Shown one piece after another: positions 1 to 5,383 of a stretch of 5,820 bases of DNA. Source of the DNA: Paenibacillus sp. (GTDB lineage: Bacteria > Bacillota > Bacilli > Paenibacillales > Paenibacillaceae); contig JAQSXN010000285.1 of NCBI GenBank assembly GCA_029256665.1, forward strand, positions 1 to 5,820, written 5' to 3'. The notes below the pieces were generated by a model. That model ran no database searches, had not been told where the DNA came from, and worked only from the letters and a program-made list of their open reading frames with translations. The position numbers were made by a program, and so were the translations under genes. How positions within the stretch are numbered: the first letter of the stretch is position 1; the number at the start of each line of letters is the position of its first letter.

Positions 1-720
1 GAGCAGATGCGTCTGATCCGACAAGCCGCGGATAAGCACGCCCATCTCGCCGATGCCGTCCAGCTCGGTCCGCAATTCCTCGAGCAGCGTATGCGCCTTT
101 TCCTGGGATTGCGAAGTCGAGATGGCCGTGGCCGCGATTTGGCCCGCGCCTTCATCGAGCTCCGCCATCAGCGAGGCCAGCTCCTGAACCGCTCCCGTTA
201 CCGTGGTCAGCATAGTCGCGCGACCATCTGCAAGCTCTTGGATTTGGCGTTGTTCATGCCTATTGTAAGCTTCGAGTACGAACTGGGAATCCAGATTAAA
301 CATTTTGGACAGCGCGAACACCACCGATTGCCACCGATCCGGCAAAGCCCGGTTAAGCACGTCCGCGGCAATGTCCAGATAGATCATGTAAGTGCCCAAA
401 TACCAGTCGGTCGTAAGTCCGATCCTGGAGTGTACCGCCCCGATCCGAATCCTGTTCTCGATGTAAGCGTCGTCGATCAGACCGTCCGCAAGCGACAACC
501 AATAACCTCGCTGCGTTTCCTTCAGCCTGTCCACGTCGCTCACTCTCGCGATCAATGCGACGAGCTCCGGCTCGGCTCCGATTCTATCGTAGAAACGGTC
601 TACAACCTCGTTCACGACCTTCTCGAAGATTGGCCGGCATTCCTTCAGCAGCAGCAGCTCCCGTTCGCCGATCCCCGTATAATCCAATTGCTTGCGTCGT
701 TCCGCGTTTACTTCGATCAT
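1..720 (-). CDS. hemAT: Globin-coupled sensor / HemAT-like methyl-accepting chemotaxis protein (partial, N-terminal 240 residues)
   Basis: This minus-strand reading frame starts at the ATG at 720-718 and runs off the left edge of the window, so the C-terminal part is missing. Residues about 1-160 form a protoglobin sensor domain. The segment IGAVHSRIGL (residues 93-102) followed by WYLGTY is the signature around the proximal haem ligand, here H97. With a constant offset of 26, Y44, T69 and H97 line up with Tyr70, Thr95 and His123 of Bacillus subtilis HemAT, the residues known to contact oxygen or haem. From about residue 160 the protein continues as a charged, heptad-like helix (VTGAVQELASLM, later LIRGLSDQTHLL), typical of the cytoplasmic signalling coiled coil of chemoreceptors just before its hairpin tip. 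There is no membrane segment, so the receptor should be soluble. HemAT proteins bind oxygen and signal to CheA for aerotaxis. The start is supported by GAGGAG at 737-732, 11 bases upstream. It lies downstream of prkA on the same strand, but a terminator separates them. A non-chemotactic globin-coupled sensor is possible because the tip is unseen. Confidence 0.9.
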   Translation of the reverse strand, partial: MIEVNAERRKQLDYTGIGERELLLLKECRPIFEKVVNEVVDRFYDRIGAEPELVALIARVSDVDRLKETQRGYWLSLADGLIDDAYIENRIRIGAVHSRIGLTTDWYLGTYMIYLDIAADVLNRALPDRWQSVVFALSKMFNLDSQFVLEAYNRHEQRQIQELADGRATMLTTVTGAVQELASLMAELDEGAGQIAATAISTSQSQEKAHTLLEELRTELDGIGEMGVLIRGLSDQTHLL

Positions 721-738
721 GACGTACTCGACTCCTCT

Positions 739-768
739 GATATAATAGCGATTATCTTCTATTATATC
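739..768. repeat. Perfect 10-bp inverted repeat in the sensor promoter/leader
   Basis: GATATAATAG at 739-748 is repeated as its exact complement CTATTATATC at 759-768, with a 10-base spacer. The centre-to-centre distance is 20 bp, close to two helical turns, which is the geometry expected for a dimeric repressor binding one DNA face. The distal arm overlaps the sigma-D-like -10 box and the proximal arm lies just after the expected transcription start. It may be an operator or a weak AU-rich hairpin in the leader; no regulator is identified. Confidence 0.6.
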
Positions 769-771
769 GGC
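764..771 (-). promoter_or_regulatory. Sigma-D-like -10 element upstream of the globin sensor gene
   Basis: On the minus strand the octamer GCCGATAT is an exact match to the -10 consensus of the flagellar/chemotaxis sigma factor SigD of Bacillus. It lies 43 bases upstream of the sensor ATG, leaving room for a short leader with the GAGGAG ribosome site. I cannot find the matching -35 (TAAA) at 15-16 bases; only CTCT is there, so the call rests on the -10 alone. A TATAAT sequence overlaps it at 766-761, so a housekeeping sigma-A promoter is an alternative, also without a good -35. Control of an aerotaxis receptor by SigD would fit its function. Confidence 0.5.
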
Positions 772-820
772 AATTTGCCATGACGGAGAGAGAGTTTCAC
801 CGCATCTGTTAACCTTTCAT

Positions 821-861
821 GAATAATTAAAACCTTTACCTCCGCGCGGAGGTAAAGGTTT
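821..861 (-). terminator. Rho-independent terminator of prkA built on a 32-bp palindrome
   Basis: Positions 830-861 form an uninterrupted palindrome; the half-site AAACCTTTACCTCCGC is followed by its exact complement. In the minus-strand transcript this makes a long hairpin beginning about 60 bases after the prkA stop codon, and the RNA then continues as UAAUUAUUC after the closing UUU of the stem. The stem plus U/A-rich tail fits intrinsic termination of prkA and insulates the sensor gene downstream. The plus-strand side has only a short T run (865-867), so it is less likely to work in that direction; no plus-strand gene precedes it anyway. Confidence 0.8.
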
Positions 862-921
862 CGATTTCGGTCTGCTTGCGCTAGGTCTGGAGGACGCTTC
901 CCTTCTTATTGTTCGCGCCGT

Positions 922-2817
922 TTAACGGTTCAGCAGGCTTCCGACATAACGAAGCAATTCATTCGCGCACACCGGGCAATACAAATGCTCGTCGATAAGC
1001 CGCTTCGTCACCTCGTTGATCCGCTTGAGCTGGTTCTCGTCAGGCGTTTTGGTTGACGTCGTTATTTTGACGATGTCCTTGAGGTCCGTGAACAGCTTTT
1101 TCTCAACCGCTTCGCGAAGCCGCTCGTGGCTCGTGAAGTCGAACTTTTTCCCTTTGCGGGAGTAAGAGGAAATACGGATCAAGATTTCCTCGCGGAATGC
1201 CTTCTTCGCGTTTTCGGACACGCCGATCTGCTCTTCGATGGAACGCATGAGGCGCTCATCGGGATCCAGCTCCTCGCCGGTTAACGGATCCTTGATCTTG
1301 GCCCAGTTGCAATAAGCTTCGATATTGTCGAGATAATTTTCGAACAGGGTGCGAGCGGACTCCTCGAAGGAATAGACGAACGCCTTCTGTATTTCCTTTT
1401 TGGCAAGCCCGTCGTATTCTTTGCGCGCGATCGAGATGAAGTTTAAGTACCGCTCGCGTTCTTCCTTCGTGATAGACGGATGCTGATCGAGACCGTCCTT
1501 TAAGGCGCGAAGCACGTCGAGCGCGTTAATGCACTGCATATCCTGCTTGATCAATGCACTCGATATCCGGTTGATGACATAACGAGGGTCGATGCCCGAC
1601 ATGCCTTCTTCTACGTATTCGTTCTGCATTTCCTTCAGATCCGCATCCTTAAACCCTTCGACCTCCTGGCCGTCGTACATGCGCATCTTCTTCACGAGAT
1701 CCATGCCCTGCTTTTTCGTCTCCTTCAAGCGGGTTAGAATCGAGAAGATCGCGGCAGACTTCAGCGCATGAGGAGAAATGTGGATATGCCTCATATCGCT
1801 TTGCGAAATCAGCTTGTCGTAGATTTTCTCCTCTTCGGACACCTTTAGATTGTACGGAATCGGCATGACGATCATCCGGGACTGCAGCGCTTCGTTTTTC
1901 TTGTTGCTGATAAACGACTTGTACTCCGATTCGTTCGTATGCGCGATGATGAGCTCGTCGGCGCTGATAAGCGCGAAACGGCCCGCTTTGAAGTTGCCCT
2001 CCTGCGTCAGCGAGAGCAAGTTCCATAAGAACTTCTCGTCGCATTTGAGCATTTCCTGAAACTCCATCAGCCCGCGGTTCGCTTTGTTGAGTTCTCCGTC
2101 GAAACGGTAGGCTCGCGGATCGGACTCCGAGCCGAATTCCGTAATCGTGGAGAAGTCGATGCTGCCCGTCAAGTCGGCAATATCCTGCGATTTGGGATCG
2201 GACGGACTAAACGTGCCGATGCCAACCCGATTGTCTTCCGATATAAAGACGCGTTCCACCAGCACGCTCTCGATCTGTCCTCCGTACTCCGTCTGAAGTC
2301 TCATCTGGCAGGAAGGACATAGATTGCCTTCGATTCGCACGCCGAGCTCCTTCTCGATTTCTTTCCTTAGCTCCTGAGGAATGAGATGAAGCGGGTCCTC
2401 GTGCATCGGACACCCTTTAATGGCATAAACCGCGCCGCGCTCCGTGCGGGAGAACTTCTCCAGACCTTTCTTGAGCATCGTGACGATCGTCGACTTGCCG
2501 CCGCTGACCGGTCCCATCAATAACAGAATCCTTTTACGAACGTCCAGTCTTCGCGCCGCCGAGTGAAAGTACTCTTCCACCAGCTTCTCCACCGCGCGAT
2601 CCAGACCGAATATTTCTTGTTCAAAAAATTTGTACGATTTACGTCCCCCTGCATCCTCGACCCCATACGATTCGATCATCTCGTACACCCGCGCATGCGC
2701 GGTCATTGCCGGGGAGGGATCCTGCCTGAGTCGTTCGACGTATTCTTTAAAGCTCCCTGTCCATGCCAGCCTCTCGCCTTCCGCCTGGTACTCGGATATC
2801 CGTTTGAAAATGTCCAT
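922..2817 (-). CDS. prkA: PrkA family AAA+ protein (serine protein kinase / ATP-dependent protease)
   Basis: The 631-residue product has the same length as Bacillus subtilis PrkA and ends in the typical ELLRYVGSLLNR. The N-terminal AAA_PrkA domain (roughly residues 20-375) shows a Walker A loop GPVSGGKST at 102-110, a Walker B-like GLMEFQE at 249-255 and a sensor-1 type AHTNESEY at 292-299. The family signature FSPSDPKSQDIADLTGSIDF lies at 203-222. The C-terminal PrkA domain follows (about 380-631). PrkA was first described as a serine kinase with distant similarity to eukaryotic kinases; later work on B. subtilis PrkA reported ATP-dependent protease activity and a role in sporulation, so the biochemical activity is debated. 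It should be cytosolic or spore-associated. The start ATG has GGAGG at 2831-2827, nine bases upstream. PrkA is often encoded with yhbH and spoVR; neither is next to it here, and a strong terminator follows, so it is probably monocistronic. Two cysteine clusters (C136/H139 with C167/C170, and H611/C614/C617) may bind metal. Confidence 0.96.
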   Translation of the reverse strand: MDIFKRISEYQAEGERLAWTGSFKEYVERLRQDPSPAMTAHARVYEMIESYGVEDAGGRKSYKFFEQEIFGLDRAVEKLVEEYFHSAARRLDVRKRILLLMGPVSGGKSTIVTMLKKGLEKFSRTERGAVYAIKGCPMHEDPLHLIPQELRKEIEKELGVRIEGNLCPSCQMRLQTEYGGQIESVLVERVFISEDNRVGIGTFSPSDPKSQDIADLTGSIDFSTITEFGSESDPRAYRFDGELNKANRGLMEFQEMLKCDEKFLWNLLSLTQEGNFKAGRFALISADELIIAHTNESEYKSFISNKKNEALQSRMIVMPIPYNLKVSEEEKIYDKLISQSDMRHIHISPHALKSAAIFSILTRLKETKKQGMDLVKKMRMYDGQEVEGFKDADLKEMQNEYVEEGMSGIDPRYVINRISSALIKQDMQCINALDVLRALKDGLDQHPSITKEERERYLNFISIARKEYDGLAKKEIQKAFVYSFEESARTLFENYLDNIEAYCNWAKIKDPLTGEELDPDERLMRSIEEQIGVSENAKKAFREEILIRISSYSRKGKKFDFTSHERLREAVEKKLFTDLKDIVKITTSTKTPDENQLKRINEVTKRLIDEHLYCPVCANELLRYVGSLLNR

Positions 2818-2919
2818 GCCGTGTCTCCTCCCATCGCTTCCAATCTCCGCTATTCCTTCTCCGCTCGGGATTCATGTAAGCCTGTCGCTCTGCAGTCCAA
2901 CTTTTAGTGAAGTATTAAA

Positions 2920-2949
2920 TACCTATGCTTATTCCACTCGGAAATTGAC
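2920..2949 (-). promoter_or_regulatory. Weak sigma-E-like promoter candidate for prkA
   Basis: On the minus strand GTCAATTT (2949-2942) resembles the sporulation sigma-E -35 region and CATAGGTA (2927-2920) shares the CATA core of the -10, separated by 14 bases, which is correct spacing. The second half of the -10 does not match the consensus. B. subtilis prkA is known as a mother-cell, sigma-E-type gene, which motivated the search. The resulting leader would be about 95 bases. A small palindrome, GTATTAAATAC at 2912-2922, overlaps the -10. This is a weak match and should be treated as a candidate only. Confidence 0.25.
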
Positions 2950-3026
2950 CACTATTTTGCCGTGACGAAATTTATCGGACTCCGGGCTCGAAGTTTCCCG
3001 AGCAGGATTCGGCAGGCAAACCGAAA

Positions 3027-3057
3027 TAGACAGGCCCCCATAAGGGGCTGTTATAAT
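3027..3057 (+). promoter_or_regulatory. Promoter of the DUF2161 gene with a dyad in a 19-bp spacer
   Basis: TAGACA (3027-3032) matches the sigma-A -35 consensus at five of six bases and TATAAT (3052-3057) matches the -10 exactly, but the spacer is 19 bp rather than 17. A GC-rich inverted repeat, GCCCC-CATAA-GGGGC (3034-3048), sits almost exactly in the middle of that spacer. Transcription would start near 3064, leaving about 40 bases of leader before the TTG start. A long spacer with a central dyad is the arrangement used by MerR-family activators, but no such regulator is in the window. Confidence 0.55.
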
Positions 3058-3104
3058 AAGGAGATTAGGAATCAAGGTTCTGTTCGAAAAGGAGTTGGGT
3101 AATA

Positions 3105-3830
3105 TTGGCAGTATATAAGGAAGAAGAACTTTATTCCCCCATTAAGCGCTATTACGAGGAGAGGGGTTTCACGGTCAAAAGCGAGGTGCTCCACTGCGAT
3201 TTGGTGGCCGTTCATCCGGAACGGAACGAGACCGTCATTGTCGAAATGAAAAAAACGTTCAATCTCGCCTTGCTGCTGCAAGGCATTGAACGTCTTCGTC
3301 TGCATGCGGATGTCGTGCTTGCCGTGGAACGCAATCGCAAAAAAAGCGGCGCCGTCAATCAACGCTTCGGGGATTTGACGGAGCTGTGCCGGATGCTGGG
3401 TCTCGGTCTGATGACCGTCACTGTCTTCAAGACGAAAGCCCCGGTCATCGAGATGCTGTGCGAACCCGGCGATCCGCCCATTCGCGGCGCGAAACATCGG
3501 AAACGCGATCGTCTTCTCATGGAATTCAGGGAGCGCAGCGGCGACTACAACGTCGGCGGCTCCACTGGCCGCAAGCTGGTAACCGCTTATCGGGAGAAGG
3601 CGCTGCGCTGCGCCTACGTGCTTCGGGAGAGAGGCCCCTCCGCGCCCAAGGACGTTGCCGCTGCTACAGGCTTTAGCCGAAGCGGACAGCTTATGCGCGA
3701 GAATCACTACGGCTGGTTCCGCAGGCTGGAGCGCGGCAAGTACGTCCTTGAGCCTCAAGGCGTAGACTCCCTCGCGAAGTACGAAGACGTCCTGACGCGA
3801 TGGATCTCCGAGTCTAGCTTCGAACGGTGA
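3105..3830 (+). CDS. DUF2161 family putative PD-(D/E)XK-type phosphodiesterase
   Basis: The 241-residue product fits the DUF2161 family, whose members are predicted nucleases or phosphodiesterases of unknown substrate. The N-terminal half carries the restriction-endonuclease-like core: an early helix (ELYSPIKRYYEERGF, residues 8-22), D32 in HCDLVAV, E47-x-K49 in VIVEMKK, and Q59 in LLLQGIERL. Together these reproduce the D...ExK catalytic pattern. The C-terminal half contains the conserved NVGGSTGRKLVTAYREKAL (149-167), then a segment resembling a helix-turn-helix (GPSAPKDVAAATGFSRSGQL, 177-196) and NHYGWFRRLERGKYVL (200-215), which suggests nucleic-acid binding. No signal peptide or membrane segment is visible, so it should be cytosolic. 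The start is TTG: an AAGGAG ribosome site (3089-3094) precedes it by 10 bases and no ATG follows until position 3246, inside the catalytic core. It is divergent from prkA and its 3' end overlaps the convergent aminotransferase gene by 17 bp. Family assignment is from memory of the motifs; the biological role is unknown. Confidence 0.85.
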   Translation: MAVYKEEELYSPIKRYYEERGFTVKSEVLHCDLVAVHPERNETVIVEMKKTFNLALLLQGIERLRLHADVVLAVERNRKKSGAVNQRFGDLTELCRMLGLGLMTVTVFKTKAPVIEMLCEPGDPPIRGAKHRKRDRLLMEFRERSGDYNVGGSTGRKLVTAYREKALRCAYVLRERGPSAPKDVAAATGFSRSGQLMRENHYGWFRRLERGKYVLEPQGVDSLAKYEDVLTRWISESSFER

Positions 3831-5010
3831 ATTCGCCGATGGCCTCGATCAACCGCTCAACCCCTTGAATCGTCCGGGCTCCCTTGTTATGCGTAAAGTT
3901 GAGTCGAGCCGTATTGCGCTTGGGCTCATCGGCATAGAAGGATACGCCCGGCACGAACGCCACTCCTTTTCCTACCGCGCATCTCAGCAGCGCCTCCGCG
4001 TCCAACCCTTCCGGAAGCTCGACCCATAGGAACATGCCGCCCTTCGGCTGCACCCATTTCAAATCCGTCAAACCGCCCTGCCTCAAGAGATCGTGCATCT
4101 CCAGCATCCGGCTGCCGTATTCCTTGGAGATAACCGCAATGTGCGCATCCAAATCGAATCCGTTAAGCAGCTGGCTCAGTATCTGCTGGTCCATCGTGCT
4201 GGAGTGCAAATCGGCTGCTTGCTTTGCTTTAGCCATCATGCGGATGACTCGGCTGTCCCCGATCGCCCATCCCGTCCGAAGAGCCGGAGCCACCGTCTTG
4301 GAGAACGTGCTTGTGTAGATGACCGGGTTGTTGTCGGCTTTTCCGGCAAGCGAGAACAGCGTCGGATAATGTTCATCCGATTTGAACTTGATATCCCCGT
4401 ACGGATCGTCTTCGATGACCAGCATGCCATACTTCTTGCATAATGCAAGCATCGCTAGACGGCGTTCCTCGCTCCATACGCGACCGGTAGGATTGCCGAA
4501 AGTCGGAACGGCGTACAATAACTTTGGTCCGTACTGCTTGATCAGCTGTTCCGCGGCTTCGGGGAGGATGCCGTCATCGTCGGAATCCGCCGCGACAACC
4601 TTAAGCCCATGCAACGCAAATACTTGAAGGCTGGCCAAATAAGTGGGCTTCTCCACCAATACAATATCGCCCGGCTCCGTTAACACGCCGATCAGGAGAT
4701 CGATTGCTTGTTGCGAGCCCGTCGTCAGAATCATTTCGTCCGGCGTTGCCGACATCCCTTTGACGGCCATTCTTTCGCATAGCTGTTCGCGAAGCGGAAG
4801 ATAGCCTTCCGTTAGTCCGTATTGAAGCGCGCCGGCTCCTGCCTGGAACACGCGATCGGCAGCTTCGCGCACCGCCTGCACCGGGAACAACTCCTCAGCG
4901 GGCAAGCCGCCGGCGAACGATATCATATCTTGTCCTTGCGTAAGCTTTAAAATGTCTCGAACGGCGGATGATTTGAGGTTCGCGACATTTGTCGAAAAAC
5001 GGTATTCCAT
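3814..5010 (-). CDS. PLP-dependent aminotransferase, fold type I (LysN / MocR-catalytic-domain-like)
   Basis: The 398-residue protein is a complete class I/II aminotransferase. Visible landmarks are FAGGLP (32-37), TTGSQQAIDLL (96-106), the cofactor-ring residues N173 in PTFGNPTG (169-176) and D202 with Y204 in IEDDPYGD (199-206), the Schiff-base lysine K238 in STFSKTVAPALRTGW (234-248), and R369 in ARLNFT (368-373), which should bind the substrate alpha-carboxylate. This subgroup includes 2-aminoadipate and aromatic or branched-chain aminotransferases and the catalytic half of MocR regulators, so the substrate cannot be fixed by eye. There is no N-terminal GntR winged helix, so it is a free-standing enzyme and not a MocR/PdxR regulator. 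It should be cytosolic. The ATG at 5010 is supported by AGGAG at 5023-5019, eight bases upstream. It is a single-gene unit: its 3' end overlaps the convergent DUF2161 gene and it is divergent from the 33-residue gene. Confidence 0.93.
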   Translation of the reverse strand: MEYRFSTNVANLKSSAVRDILKLTQGQDMISFAGGLPAEELFPVQAVREAADRVFQAGAGALQYGLTEGYLPLREQLCERMAVKGMSATPDEMILTTGSQQAIDLLIGVLTEPGDIVLVEKPTYLASLQVFALHGLKVVAADSDDDGILPEAAEQLIKQYGPKLLYAVPTFGNPTGRVWSEERRLAMLALCKKYGMLVIEDDPYGDIKFKSDEHYPTLFSLAGKADNNPVIYTSTFSKTVAPALRTGWAIGDSRVIRMMAKAKQAADLHSSTMDQQILSQLLNGFDLDAHIAVISKEYGSRMLEMHDLLRQGGLTDLKWVQPKGGMFLWVELPEGLDAEALLRCAVGKGVAFVPGVSFYADEPKRNTARLNFTHNKGARTIQGVERLIEAIGEFTVRS

Positions 5011-5050
5011 TGGTTTTGCTCCTCTCCGGCATCTTGCGATAAAATTCTAC

Positions 5051-5081
5051 ATTACATTACTCATATCCTCTATGTTAACAA
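5051..5081 (-). promoter_or_regulatory. Candidate promoter of the aminotransferase gene
   Basis: On the minus strand TTGTTA (5081-5076) and TGTAAT (5056-5051) resemble sigma-A -35 and -10 boxes, with a long 19-bp spacer. The start site would lie near 5044, giving a leader of about 34 bases to the ATG at 5010. The surrounding AT-rich DNA offers other weak -10 candidates, so the exact boxes are uncertain. Confidence 0.3.
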
Positions 5082-5103
5082 TGTGTTCACAACTTTTAAA
5101 GTT
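5073..5103. repeat. Operator-like repeats in the divergent aminotransferase/microprotein region
   Basis: Two near-identical heptamers, TGTTAAC (5073-5079) and TGTTCAC (5084-5090), are spaced 11 bp apart, one helical turn. The first lies within the palindrome TGTTAACA and overlaps the candidate -35 of the aminotransferase gene. Directly beside them AACTTTTAAAGTT (5091-5103) is a palindrome with six-base arms and a one-base centre. The cluster lies between two divergent promoters and could bind a regulator of either gene, but AT-rich DNA yields such patterns by chance fairly often. Confidence 0.35.
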
Positions 5104-5124
5104 TTCTTTTTCCCCGCACTTGGG

Positions 5125-5130
5125 TATAAT
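5125..5130 (+). promoter_or_regulatory. -10 box of the 33-residue membrane protein gene
   Basis: A consensus TATAAT lies 29 bases upstream of the ATG at 5160, at a distance that fits a start site near 5137 and a short leader carrying the GGAGG ribosome site. No good -35 is present 16-18 bases upstream (TTTTCT-like DNA only), so it may need an activator or be weak. Confidence 0.5.
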
Positions 5131-5159
5131 ATCTATAGCCAATTGGAGGTGTCGATAGA

Positions 5160-5261
5160 ATGCTGGGATTGAACTTTTGGATCGTAATAACCGTGTTCGT
5201 GTTGTTTATAGTCGCTATCTTGACGAGCTCTTACAACGACGACAAAACTAGCGGGCTGTAA
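5160..5261 (+). CDS. Small single-pass membrane protein, 33 residues, function unknown
   Basis: The ATG at 5160 opens a 33-codon frame ending with TAA. The product starts MLGLNFWIVITVFVLFIVAI, an unbroken hydrophobic helix (residues 2-21) long enough to cross the membrane, followed by a short polar tail with SSYNDDKTSG. There is no positively charged residue before the helix and the tail carries two aspartates and one lysine, so topology is unclear. Support for translation comes from a GGAGG ribosome site at 5145-5149 (ten bases upstream), a TATAAT box at 5125-5130, and a strong hairpin 28 bases after the stop, which together make a complete small transcription unit. The composition looks like a real membrane microprotein and not a random frame. 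I do not recognise a named family; it lacks the glycine/tyrosine-rich start of the YjcZ tiny spore proteins. Its only neighbours are divergent or convergent genes, so context gives no function. Confidence 0.7.
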   Translation: MLGLNFWIVITVFVLFIVAILTSSYNDDKTSGL

Positions 5262-5289
5262 TTATTGGTTTCCACTTCAGCAAGTACGA

Positions 5290-5333
5290 ATGAAGCTTCT
5301 GAACCAAGCCGGGGCTTGGCGCAGAAGCTTCAT
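5290..5333. terminator. Long hairpin, probable bidirectional terminator between convergent genes
   Basis: ATGAAGCTTCTG (5290-5301) pairs perfectly with CAGAAGCTTCAT (5322-5333). After a two-by-two internal mismatch, CCAAG (5304-5308) pairs with CTTGG (5315-5319), closed by a CCGGGG loop. The element lies between the stop of the 33-residue gene (5261) and that of the convergent AbrB-like gene (5384). The T tract after it is weak on both strands (GTCGTTT on plus), so termination efficiency is uncertain, but position and stem strength make this role the most likely. Confidence 0.65.
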
Positions 5334-5383
5334 GTCGTTTGACGGTCTTTGCCGGCGATGACGCAGGCAAGTTACCGGGTCAG

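Noticed and set aside
7..783. 258-codon open frame on the plus strand at the left edge
   Set aside because: It is the antisense shadow of the globin sensor gene; the minus strand gives a recognisable protoglobin domain with the conserved haem residues, the plus frame gives nothing recognisable and runs across the sensor's promoter.
1649..2965. Several frames of 68-131 codons inside or across the prkA start
   Set aside because: All overlap the well-supported prkA frame, lack ribosome sites and show the arginine/serine-rich composition of GC-rich shadow frames.
2986..3003. GCTCG/CGAGC hairpin in the prkA-DUF2161 intergenic region
   Set aside because: Only five base pairs around an eight-base loop, with no T tract and no gene ending nearby; probably chance.
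3072..3758. 228-codon minus-strand frame opposite the DUF2161 gene
   Set aside because: The plus strand has the family motifs, promoter and ribosome site; the antisense frame has none of these.
3814..5010. MocR/PdxR-type transcriptional regulator
   Set aside because: The aminotransferase part resembles that of MocR proteins, but the protein starts directly with the enzyme domain and lacks the N-terminal GntR winged helix.
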